From Acidovorax sp. Leaf191 (GTDB lineage Bacteria; Pseudomonadota; Gammaproteobacteria; Burkholderiales; Burkholderiaceae_C): a stretch of 64,000 bases of DNA. The notes under the pieces were generated by a model. The model did no database searches and had not been told where the DNA came from. It was given only the letters and a program-made list of their open reading frames with translations. This document shows, piece by piece, positions 54,361 through 62,107 of this stretch. A program made the translations under genes and the position numbers. Location of the stretch: contig NZ_LMPT01000019.1 in assembly GCF_001424425.1 (NCBI RefSeq), positions 433,003 through 497,002 on the forward strand. The letters run 5' to 3'. Every line of letters starts with the position of its first letter. Positions within the stretch are counted from its first letter, which is position 1.

Positions 54361-55254
54361 TTACCCCGAACGGCCCTTGCGCCCGCGGCCCAATGCCCAC
54401 ACCAGGGCGAGCGTGATGCCCATCACCACGAACGACACCACCGTGGTCAGGGTGCCCAGCGCGTAGATCGACGGCGTGGTGACCGTGCTGGTCAGGCCCT
54501 GCAGTTCCAGCGGCAGCGTGTTCACATCACCGATGGCCTGCGAGGTGCGGGCGATCTCGTCCCAGCTGAGCGTGAAGCCGAACATGCCGATGCCCACGAC
54601 CGAGGGCGCGATCAGCGGCAGCACCACATGGGCAAAGCCCTGCCAGGGCGTGGCGCCCAGGTCGCGCGCGGCCTCTTCGTACGCCGGGTTGAAGCGGTTG
54701 AACACCGCGAACATGATCAGCAGGCCGAACGGCAGCGTCCAGGTCAGGTGCGCGCCCAGGGCCGAGGTGAACAGGCCGAGCGACGTGCCGTAGCCCTCGA
54801 GCGCGCTCTCCATGCCCAGCCATTCGAGCGCGGCCTTGATGCCGTTGTCGATGAGCCGGAACTCCAGGCCTATGCCCAGCGACACGATGATGGACGGCAT
54901 GATCAGGCTGGCCACGACGATGAAGAACAGCGTATTGCCGCCCGCCAGCCGCTTGCGAAAGGCCAGGCCCGCCAGCACCGACAGCACCACCGTGCACAGC
55001 ATCACCGCCACACCCAGGCCCAGCGAGCGCCACAGCGCCGCGCCGATATCCACCACGCCCAGGCCTTCGGCCAGCTTGTGGAACCAGTGCAGCGACACGC
55101 CGCGCATGGGAAAGGTCAGCCCGCCTTCGGGGCCCTGGAAGCTCAGGATGAAGATGACGAACATGGGCCCGTACATGAACAGCACGAACAGGCTGAACAC
55201 GATGGCCAGCAGCCAGAAGCTGGCGGGGCGGGATTCGCGGATGCGGTTTGCCAT
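54361..55254 (-). CDS. ABC transporter permease, PotC-like
   Basis: A 297-residue inner-membrane permease with about six TM helices and the EAA loop EAARDLGATPWQGFAHVVLP that contacts the ATPase. PotC-type spermidine/putrescine permeases show the same opening (ASFWLLAIVFSLFVLFMYGP). The ATG at 55254 overlaps the last base of the upstream permease stop (TGATG), and GTG 55257 is an alternative. It is second of the permease pair and forms the importer with genes at 55254, 56345 and 57724. The ligand may be a polyamine or another small cation or nitrogen compound. Confidence 0.9.
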   Translation of the reverse strand: MANRIRESRPASFWLLAIVFSLFVLFMYGPMFVIFILSFQGPEGGLTFPMRGVSLHWFHKLAEGLGVVDIGAALWRSLGLGVAVMLCTVVLSVLAGLAFRKRLAGGNTLFFIVVASLIMPSIIVSLGIGLEFRLIDNGIKAALEWLGMESALEGYGTSLGLFTSALGAHLTWTLPFGLLIMFAVFNRFNPAYEEAARDLGATPWQGFAHVVLPLIAPSVVGIGMFGFTLSWDEIARTSQAIGDVNTLPLELQGLTSTVTTPSIYALGTLTTVVSFVVMGITLALVWALGRGRKGRSG

Positions 55255-56168
55255 CACAGTTCCTTACGGATGTCCACGAGGCGCGTGAGGCCCCAGATGA
55301 TCATGAGCACCACCGCGAGCAGGATCACGGCATTGGCCGCCGCCAGTGGGAACTGCAGGTACGACGTCTGCACCTGGATGATCTTGCCGATGGAGGCGAT
55401 CTGCTGGCCGCCCATCACGCCGATGGTGACGAAGTCGCCCATGACGATGGTGATCACGAAGATGGACCCGATGATGATGCCGGTGCGCGACAGCGGCACG
55501 ATCACGTTCCACAGCGTCTGCCAGCCGCTGGCCCCGCTGTCGCTGGCGGCCTCGATGAGGCTGCGGTCGATGCGCATCATGCTGTTGAAGATGGGCACGA
55601 TCATGAACATGGTGTACAGGTGCACGAAGGCCAGCACCACCGAGAAGTCCGAGAACAGCAGCCATTCGACGGGCTGATCGACCAGCCCCGCCCCCACCAG
55701 GGTCTGGTTCACCAGCCCATTGCGCCCCAGCAGCGGCACCCACGAGATCATGCGGATCACGTTCGACGTCCAGAACGGAATGGTGCACAGCACGAACAGC
55801 AGCGTCTGCATGCCTGACGAGCGCACATGAAAGGCCAGGAAATAGGCCACCGTGAAGCCGATCACCAGCGTGATCAGCCACACCAGAAAACTGAACTTGA
55901 GCGTGGACCAGTACGTCTTGAGCGTGACGCACAGGCCGTCTGACGCATCGCCACAGCCCGCAAAGATCGACACGTAGTTCTTGAACGTGAAGCCGGGCAG
56001 CAATTCGTACTCGTTGAAGTCCCAGAAGCTGACCATCACGATCAGCGCGAGCGGCACCAGGAAGAACAGCACGAACACCAGCGTGAACGGCGCGGCCTGC
56101 CACCAGGCGGCAATGCCGCGCCCGGGAGTGGCAGCTGCAGGCATGGTCGGAGTGTGGGTAGTGCTCAT
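55254..56168 (-). CDS. ABC transporter permease, PotB-like
   Basis: A 304-residue permease with six TM helices. It opens with a cytoplasmic stretch and AAPFTLVFVLFFLVPLALIV, and carries the EAA-like loop EAASDSGASGWQTLWNVIVP. A periplasmic loop after TM1 has two Cys (AGCGDASDGLCVTLKTYW) that could form a disulfide. It is followed without a gap by the PotC-like permease. Upstream, 177 bp separate it from the binding-protein gene, and that gap holds a 92 bp dispersed repeat. Confidence 0.9.
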   Translation of the reverse strand: MSTTHTPTMPAAATPGRGIAAWWQAAPFTLVFVLFFLVPLALIVMVSFWDFNEYELLPGFTFKNYVSIFAGCGDASDGLCVTLKTYWSTLKFSFLVWLITLVIGFTVAYFLAFHVRSSGMQTLLFVLCTIPFWTSNVIRMISWVPLLGRNGLVNQTLVGAGLVDQPVEWLLFSDFSVVLAFVHLYTMFMIVPIFNSMMRIDRSLIEAASDSGASGWQTLWNVIVPLSRTGIIIGSIFVITIVMGDFVTIGVMGGQQIASIGKIIQVQTSYLQFPLAAANAVILLAVVLMIIWGLTRLVDIRKEL

Positions 56169-56245
56169 GGTGTTTTCAAATCAAATATCCATCGCATCGG
56201 GCAACGGTCGCCGAAACTGGCGCTGCCAGAGGCCAGTGCCCCCGT

Positions 56246-56337
56246 GCAAGGGCCGCCCCGCCGCACCGGGGGCGTCCCCCTCCCGAACCGCGCAGCGGTT
56301 CGAGAGAGGGGTGAAGGCGCGCAGCGCCTCAGGGGGT
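56246..56337 (-). repeat. 92 bp dispersed palindromic repeat, copy 2 (inside the ABC operon)
   Basis: The hairpin CGAACCGC-GCA-GCGGTTCG (56284-56302) sits in an outer stem CCCCTC (56277-56282) and GAGGGG (56306-56311). It aligns with copy 1 at 46449-46541 in the same orientation, also just 3' of a minus-strand gene. Stem differences from copy 1 are compensatory. It separates the binding-protein gene from the permeases. Confidence 0.9.
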
Positions 56338-56344
56338 GAAACCT

Positions 56345-57652
56345 CTACGCCGCGACGAATTCATTCCACTTCTGAACCATATAGTTGTTCTCGTCCATCA
56401 GCGCGTTCCAGCAGGCGATGCCACCCATGCGCGACTCATAGCTGCCGCCGTCGCGCACCGCGCCGGTCTTGGCCAGCACGTCGCCATTGGGGCTCTTGAT
56501 GTCCTGCGTGGCGGGCTTGCCTTCCATCCAGTAGGCCCACTCGTAGGCTTCCATCTTGGACTTGGCGGTTTCCAGCACGGCGCTGTAGTAGCCCTGGCGG
56601 TTCAGGTACGCGCCGGCCCAGCCGTCCAGGAACCAGTTGATGAACTCGTACGCGCCGTCGAGCTTGCGGCCGCTCAATGTGGCCGGCAGGCCGAAGCCGG
56701 CGGCCCAGGCGCGGTAGCCTTCCTTGAGCGGCTGGAAGTTGCAGGCGATGCCCTTGGTGCGCACGGCGGTGACGGCCGGGCTCCACATCGACTGGATCAC
56801 CACCTCGCCCGATGCCATCAGGTTGACCGACTCGTTGAAGTCCTTCCACAGCGCGCGGAACTGGCCCTGCTTCTTGGCTTCGATCAGGGTCTTGATCGTG
56901 AGGTCGATCTCCTTCTTGGTCATGTTGCCCTTGTCGGGGTACTTGTAGATGCCCATGGCCTCGACCACCATGGCGGCGTCCATGATGCCGATCGAAGGAA
57001 TGTTCAGGATCGCGGTCTTGCCCTTGAACTCGGGGTTCAGAAGCTCGGCCCAGGAGCTGATGGGGCGCTTGATCAAATCGGGGCGGATGCCCAGCGTGTC
57101 GGCGTTGTACACGGTGGGGATCAGCGACATGAACTGCGTGGGCGCGGTTGCGAATTTCTTAGACTTTTCGCCTTCCAGATAGATCACCTTCTTGGGCGCC
57201 GTGCCCTGGTCGCCCACGGCCTTGCCGGCCACCATGCCGGTGGTGAACAGCGTGGTGATCTTGTCGGCGTTCTTGATGCGCTTGGTGTCGATGCCCTTCA
57301 AGTTGCCCGTGGGCACGATCTTTTTCAGCGAGAAGTACTCGGTGTCGATCAGGTCGAAACTGTTGGGCGCGGTCACGGCGCGCTTGGTCACGTCGTCCGT
57401 GGTCACGGCCACGTACTGGATCTCGATGCCGGTGTCGGCCTTGAACTTCTCGGCAATCGCCTTGTCCTGGTTCACCGCCGTGCCCAGGTAGCGCAGCACG
57501 ATCTTTTCCTGCGAATGGACGGCCGGGAACACGCCAGCGGCCAGGATGCCCGCCGTGCCCTTGAGCAGCGAGCGGCGCTGCATGCCGCCGGTGGTGTCGG
57601 AGGCGGCGGCAGCAACAACAGCGGGGGAATCAGCACGAGAGTCGTCGGACAT
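56345..57652 (-). CDS. ABC transporter periplasmic binding protein, PotD-like
   Basis: A 435-residue binding protein with a Tat-type signal (MQRRSLLKGTAGILAAGVFP, after a 23-residue leader). The mature protein is of the PotD/PotF group (IVLRYLGTAVNQDKAIAEKF; YNADTLGIRPDLIKRPISSW; QSMWSPAVTAVRTKGIACNF). It lies 71 bp after the ATPase gene and 8 bp before the dispersed repeat. Twin-arginine export is not typical for E. coli PotD but is common in this family branch. Ligand unknown. Confidence 0.9.
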   Translation of the reverse strand: MSDDSRADSPAVVAAAASDTTGGMQRRSLLKGTAGILAAGVFPAVHSQEKIVLRYLGTAVNQDKAIAEKFKADTGIEIQYVAVTTDDVTKRAVTAPNSFDLIDTEYFSLKKIVPTGNLKGIDTKRIKNADKITTLFTTGMVAGKAVGDQGTAPKKVIYLEGEKSKKFATAPTQFMSLIPTVYNADTLGIRPDLIKRPISSWAELLNPEFKGKTAILNIPSIGIMDAAMVVEAMGIYKYPDKGNMTKKEIDLTIKTLIEAKKQGQFRALWKDFNESVNLMASGEVVIQSMWSPAVTAVRTKGIACNFQPLKEGYRAWAAGFGLPATLSGRKLDGAYEFINWFLDGWAGAYLNRQGYYSAVLETAKSKMEAYEWAYWMEGKPATQDIKSPNGDVLAKTGAVRDGGSYESRMGGIACWNALMDENNYMVQKWNEFVAA

Positions 57653-57723
57653 GGGAAAGCTCCTTGGTTGGCGAAGTGGCAGGGGGTTGGAAACGAGAGG
57701 ACGAACGATCAAACGAAAAAGGG

Positions 57724-58830
57724 TCAGGCCGGCACGGCCTGCGCAGTGGCCGCAGCAGCAGCAGCAGGCGCGGATACCGGCACCGTGCGGGGCGACAGCG
57801 GGTGGGCCTGCTCCGGCGTCCAGTGCAGCTGCACGCCCTGGCCCACCGCATACGGCTGGGTGGCAAAGGCGGCCTCGGACACCATCACCGAATACGCCGC
57901 CGTGGCGTTGGCCGACAGGGCCACGCCCTGCTTTTGCAGGCCCAGCAGCACATAGGTGCCCTGGTACTCCACGTCGGTCACCACGGCCTGCATGCGCTGG
58001 GCGCCCCAGGGCAGCTCGGCACTGGCAGGGGCGATCTGCAGGTGGTCGGTGCGCACGCCGACCTTGCCGTCCAGCGTATCGATCACGTTGTGGCCGCCCA
58101 TGAAGCGCGCCACGAACTCGCTGGCCGGGCGGTTGTAGACCTCGTGCGGGCTGCCCACCTGCTCGATCACGCCGTGGTTCATCACCACCATGGTGTCGGC
58201 CAGGGCCATGGCCTCTTCCTGCGAATGGGTCACGTGGATGAAGGTCAGGCCCAGCTCCTTTTGCCAGCGGCGCAGCTCGGCGCGCATCTGGATGCGCAGG
58301 AAAGGGTCCAGCGCGGAAAGCGGTTCGTCCAGCAGCAGCACGCGCGGCTGGGTGATGAGCGCGCGCGCCAGCGCCACGCGCTGCTGCTGCCCGCCCGACA
58401 GCTCGGCCGGCTTGCGATCGGCCAGGTGGCCCATGGCCACGCGCTCGAGCAGGTCGCGCGCCTTGGCCTGCCGCTCGGCCCGGGCCACGCCCTTCATCTT
58501 CAAACTGAAGGCCACGTTGTCCAGCGCCGACAGGTGCGGGAACAGCGCAAAGCTCTGGAACATCATGGCCGTGCCGCGCGCCGCGGCGGGCAGGTCGGTG
58601 ATGTTGCGGTTCTCCAGCAGGATGTCGCCGCTGGTGACCGACTCGTGCCCGGCGATCATGCGCAGCGTGGTGCTTTTGCCGCAGCCCGAGGGGCCCAGCA
58701 GGCAGCAATAGCTGCCGCTCGCAATGCGCAGGTTGATCGCATCCACCGCGGGTTTGCCGTGGGCATACCGCTTGGTGAGTGCGACGATTTCGATGGCGGC
58801 CGGGGCCTTGGCAGGGGCTGGGACTTGCAT
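57724..58830 (-). CDS. ABC transporter ATPase, PotA-like
   Basis: A 368-residue ATPase. Walker A is GPSGCGKST at 46-54, the signature is LSGGQQQRVALARAL, Walker B is RVLLLDEPLSALD, and the switch His lies in THSQEEAMALADTMVVM. A C-terminal TOBE domain follows (about 280-350). It is first in the minus-strand operon ATPase, binding protein, two permeases, GntR regulator, racemase-like protein. ATG 58830 gives MQVPAPAKAPAAIEIVALTK. An inverted repeat lies just upstream at 58859-58895. Confidence 0.93.
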   Translation of the reverse strand: MQVPAPAKAPAAIEIVALTKRYAHGKPAVDAINLRIASGSYCCLLGPSGCGKSTTLRMIAGHESVTSGDILLENRNITDLPAAARGTAMMFQSFALFPHLSALDNVAFSLKMKGVARAERQAKARDLLERVAMGHLADRKPAELSGGQQQRVALARALITQPRVLLLDEPLSALDPFLRIQMRAELRRWQKELGLTFIHVTHSQEEAMALADTMVVMNHGVIEQVGSPHEVYNRPASEFVARFMGGHNVIDTLDGKVGVRTDHLQIAPASAELPWGAQRMQAVVTDVEYQGTYVLLGLQKQGVALSANATAAYSVMVSEAAFATQPYAVGQGVQLHWTPEQAHPLSPRTVPVSAPAAAAAATAQAVPA

Positions 58831-58858
58831 GCACTGACTATTGCAAGCGCCGTGCCAG

Positions 58859-58895
58859 TTTTGTACACAATCTTTTATTCACTTTGAGTACAAAA
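58859..58895. promoter_or_regulatory. Inverted repeat upstream of the ABC operon, probable GntR/FCD operator
   Basis: TTTTGTAC (58859-58866) and GTACAAAA (58888-58895) are perfect inverted copies 21 bp apart, and TTGTACACAA (58861-58870) is itself nearly palindromic. FCD-type GntR regulators often bind TTGT-N2-ACAA-type sites. It lies 29 bp upstream of the ATPase start. Confidence 0.55.
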
Positions 58896-59091
58896 TGCAC
58901 CAGCATCGTGCGCACAGCGCACCAGTTGCACGAACCGCCGGCACCTCGCCCGCACGGTGCAGCCTTTTATTGGTGCGAAAACGTTTGCGCGGCGCGCCTT
59001 GCTGGTGAGCCGCTTGGCGCATGGCTATACTGAAACCGAGGCAGACACAAATACTTACCTTTACAAGAGGCGCCACCTCCCCCCACGCCGG

Positions 59092-60225
59092 ATGACGCAC
59101 CTCGACCCGCGCTCCATGATCGCCATGGCGGGCTTCATGTCCGCGGTCATGGCCATCGTGCTCCTGTTCATGCGGCGGCACTACCCGCCATCGATCCGTG
59201 GCGTGGGCGCCTGGGCGGTGGCCCCGCTGCTGTGGCTGGCCTCCACCGTGCTCTTCAGCGTGCGCGGTTTCGTACCCGACTGGCTGAGCCTGGTGCTCGC
59301 CAACGAACTGCTGGTGCTGGGCACCGTCACCTACTACATGGGCACGCGCAGCTTCATGGGGGCGCCCAGCACCTGGCGCGTGTGGGCCTGGGTCATGGCC
59401 GCCAGCACGCTGGTGTTCATCGTGCTCACCTACTGGGTCCCGCACTACGCGCTGCGGGTGGCCTTCTTCTCGGCCATGATGGGTTTCATCTACGCCGCGC
59501 AGCTGCGCTTCATGCTGCGCCATGGCGAGCAGACCTTTCCGGTGCGCCTGGTGGAGGCGGTGCTGGCCCTGCACATGGCCGTGCTCGCCCTGCGGCTCGT
59601 CTCCATCGCCATCGGGCATGCGGGCGCCAACCTGATGGAGCCCTCGATGTTCCAGACCTTCTACATCGGCGCCTACGTGCTGACGGTGCTCATGCTGTCC
59701 ATCGGCGCGGTGCTGATGGCCACCGACCGGCTGCGCACCGAGCTGGAACACCTGGCCACGCACGACTCGCTGACCAACACGCTCAACCGCCGCGCGTTGC
59801 TGCAGCGCTGCGAGGACGAACTGGAGCGCGCCCACCGCTACGCCCAGGGCCCGTCCATCATGATGCTGGACCTGGACAACTTCAAGGCGGTGAACGACAC
59901 CCACGGCCACCAGCACGGCGATGCGGTGCTGGTGCACTTTGCCGACAGCACACGGCAGGTGCTGCGCCGGCAAGACCGCCTGGGCCGCTACGGCGGGGAG
60001 GAATTCATGGTGCTGCTGCCCGGTGCCGATGCCGCAGCCGCCGCGCAGGTGGCCCAGCGCATCCACGCCGCCCTGGCCGCGGGCCACGCCCTCGACTGCC
60101 AGGTCAGCATCGGCGTGACCAGCTGGCAGGGGCCGGACGAGACGCTGGACGCGATGCTCTCGCGCGCCGATGCGGCGCTGTACCGCGCCAAGGAACAGGG
60201 GCGCAACCGCACCGTGGCGGCCTGA
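59092..60225 (+). CDS. Membrane-bound diguanylate cyclase
   Basis: A 377-residue protein. About six TM helices occupy residues 8-205 (MIAMAGFMSAVMAIVLLFMR; VWAWVMAASTLVFIVLTYWV; FYIGAYVLTVLMLSIGAVLM) with no large periplasmic domain. The GGDEF domain starts ATHDSLTNTLNRRAL, with active GGEEF at 301-305 and an intact I-site RRQD before it. It should make c-di-GMP and be feedback-inhibited. ATG 59092 (MTHLDPRSM) is chosen since the TM region follows immediately; the frame is open upstream without meaning. Convergent with cobT. Confidence 0.9.
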   Translation: MTHLDPRSMIAMAGFMSAVMAIVLLFMRRHYPPSIRGVGAWAVAPLLWLASTVLFSVRGFVPDWLSLVLANELLVLGTVTYYMGTRSFMGAPSTWRVWAWVMAASTLVFIVLTYWVPHYALRVAFFSAMMGFIYAAQLRFMLRHGEQTFPVRLVEAVLALHMAVLALRLVSIAIGHAGANLMEPSMFQTFYIGAYVLTVLMLSIGAVLMATDRLRTELEHLATHDSLTNTLNRRALLQRCEDELERAHRYAQGPSIMMLDLDNFKAVNDTHGHQHGDAVLVHFADSTRQVLRRQDRLGRYGGEEFMVLLPGADAAAAAQVAQRIHAALAAGHALDCQVSIGVTSWQGPDETLDAMLSRADAALYRAKEQGRNRTVAA

Positions 60226-60238
60226 CGCAGGCAGCCCG

Positions 60239-61303
60239 TCAGGCCGTCTGCGTGGCCACGCCGGCCGACTCGAAGCTCGCCATCTCACCCAGCACCGCGC
60301 AGGCCGACTGCAGCAGCGGCCAGGCCAGCGCCGCGCCCGAGCCCTCGCCCAGGCGCAGGCCCAGGTCCAGCAGCGGCTCGGCCTGCATCTGCGCCAGCAT
60401 GAGGCTGTGGCCCAGTTCGCCCGAGCGGTGGGCGAACACGCAGCGCTGCAGCACATGCGGCTGCAGGCGGCTGGCCACCAGCACAGCAGCACTGGTGATG
60501 AAGCCGTCCACCACGATCACGCGGCGCTCGGCCGCCGCCTGCAGCACCGCGCCGACCAGCGTGGCCACCTCGAAGCCGCCCAGGGCCGCCAGTGCATCGA
60601 GCGCACTGGTGGCCTCGGCGTTCACATCCAGCGCCTGCTGCAGCACGGCGCGCTTGCGCTCGATGCCGGCGGCGTCGAGCCCGGTGCCCGCACCCGTCAC
60701 CTCGGCCAGCGGCAGGCCGGCCAGGCGCGCCAGCAGCAGCGACGCCACCGATGTGTTGCCGATGCCCATCTCGCCCAGCAGCAGCGCATTGCCGGGCAGG
60801 TCGCGCACCACCTCTGCGCCATTCGCCAGGGCCTCGCTGCACTGCGCTGCGGTCATCGCAGGGCCCACGGACGCATCTTGCGTGCCCAGCGCCACCTTGC
60901 GCAGCAGCAGTTGCGGCTGGCCCGGCGCGGCATCACGCGCCGCGATGGGCTTGGCCACGCCGCAGTCCACCACCGTGAGGCCCAGGCCGTGCTGGCGCGC
61001 CAGCACGCTCACGGCGGCGCCACCGGCCAGGAAGTTCTCGACCATCTGCCACGTCACGTCGCTCGGAAACGCCGACACCCCCCTTGCGGCCAGCCCGTGG
61101 TCGCCCGCGCACACCAGCATCTGCGGCGCATGCAGTGCAGGCGTCTCGGTGCCCTGGATGACGCCCAGGCGCAGCGCCAGGCGCTCCAGCGCGCCCAATG
61201 AACCGAGCGGCTTGGTCTTGTAATCGATCACATGCTGCAGGCGGGCGGCCAACGCGGCATCATGCAAATCATCAACGGACGGTAGAACGAAAGGTGCAGT
61301 CAT
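60239..61303 (-). CDS. cobT: Nicotinate-nucleotide-dimethylbenzimidazole phosphoribosyltransferase
   Basis: A 354-residue enzyme that forms alpha-ribazole phosphate, the lower-ligand precursor of cobalamin. The family segments KTKPLGSLGALERLALRLG, LVCAGDHGLAARGVSAFP, LLGEMGIGNTSVASLLLARL and VVDGFITSAAVLVA are present, and the catalytic Glu is in LRLGEGSGAAL near the C-terminus. ATG 61303 is preferred to the upstream GTG at 61318. Its start codon overlaps that of the divergent methyltransferase in a shared CATG. Together with cobQ it marks a cobalamin nucleotide-loop assembly cluster. Confidence 0.95.
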   Translation of the reverse strand: MTAPFVLPSVDDLHDAALAARLQHVIDYKTKPLGSLGALERLALRLGVIQGTETPALHAPQMLVCAGDHGLAARGVSAFPSDVTWQMVENFLAGGAAVSVLARQHGLGLTVVDCGVAKPIAARDAAPGQPQLLLRKVALGTQDASVGPAMTAAQCSEALANGAEVVRDLPGNALLLGEMGIGNTSVASLLLARLAGLPLAEVTGAGTGLDAAGIERKRAVLQQALDVNAEATSALDALAALGGFEVATLVGAVLQAAAERRVIVVDGFITSAAVLVASRLQPHVLQRCVFAHRSGELGHSLMLAQMQAEPLLDLGLRLGEGSGAALAWPLLQSACAVLGEMASFESAGVATQTA

Positions 61304-62093
61304 GGTGGTAGTGAACACAAAGAATGACGCTGTGCACGCTGCGGCACAGCAGGGTTACGCGAAAGAGGCCCAGGCCTACGCGCGCGGCCGGCCGGACTAC
61401 CCGGCGGCGCTGTCGGACTGGCTGGCGCACACCCTGGGCCTGGGCCCGGGGCGGCAGGTGGCCGATGTGGGTGCGGGCACGGGCAAGTTCACCGCGCTGC
61501 TGGCGACCACCGGGGCGGATGTGGTGGGCGTGGAGCCGGTGGACGCGATGCGCGCCAAGATCGACGCGCGGCAGTTGCCCACGGTGCGCACGCTGGCAGG
61601 CACGGCGCAGGCCATCCCGCTGCCCGATGCCACGCTCGACGCGGTGGTCTGCGCGCAGTCGTTCCACTGGTTCGCAGGCACCGACGCGCTGGACGAGTTC
61701 CACCGCGTGCTGCGTCCCGGCGGCAAGCTCGGCCTGGTGTGGAATGTGCGCGACGAGTCCGTGGACTGGGTGGCCGAGCTGACCACCATCATCACGCCGT
61801 TCGAAGGCGATGCCCCGCGGTTCTACAAGGGCGACTGGAAGAAGCCGTTCCCCCACCCCGGCTTCAGCGCCCTGGCCGAGACGCGACTGCAGCACGAACA
61901 CGTGGGCCCGCCAGAGCAGGTCATCATCGACCGCTTCATGTCGGTGAGCTTCATCGCCGCGCTGCCCGATGCCGAGCGCCAGCAGGTGCGTGCGCAGATC
62001 GACGAACTCATCGCCCGCCACCCCGCGCTGCGCGGGCAAGACACCGTGCGCTTCCCGTACACCACGCTCGCGTACCACTGCGAGGGGCTCTGA
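61302..62093 (+). CDS. Class I SAM-dependent methyltransferase
   Basis: A 263-residue methyltransferase of the Methyltransf_11 type. The SAM motif I reads VADVGAGTGKFTALL, followed by VVGVEPVDAMRAKI and the motif region DATLDAVVCAQSFHWF, then FHRVLRPGGKLGLVWNVRD. The C-terminal half resembles YcgJ/small-molecule methyltransferases. ATG 61302 shares bases with the divergent cobT start; GTG codons at 61305 and 61311 could serve instead. The substrate is unknown and a role in cobalamin synthesis is not implied by sequence. Confidence 0.87.
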   Translation: MVVVNTKNDAVHAAAQQGYAKEAQAYARGRPDYPAALSDWLAHTLGLGPGRQVADVGAGTGKFTALLATTGADVVGVEPVDAMRAKIDARQLPTVRTLAGTAQAIPLPDATLDAVVCAQSFHWFAGTDALDEFHRVLRPGGKLGLVWNVRDESVDWVAELTTIITPFEGDAPRFYKGDWKKPFPHPGFSALAETRLQHEHVGPPEQVIIDRFMSVSFIAALPDAERQQVRAQIDELIARHPALRGQDTVRFPYTTLAYHCEGL

Positions 62094-62107
62094 GGCGGCG
62101 CGCACCG

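Noticed and set aside
54331-57955. Two long plus-strand frames opposite the ABC transporter genes
   Set aside because: Low-complexity His/Gln/Arg content and complete overlap with well-supported permease and binding-protein genes.
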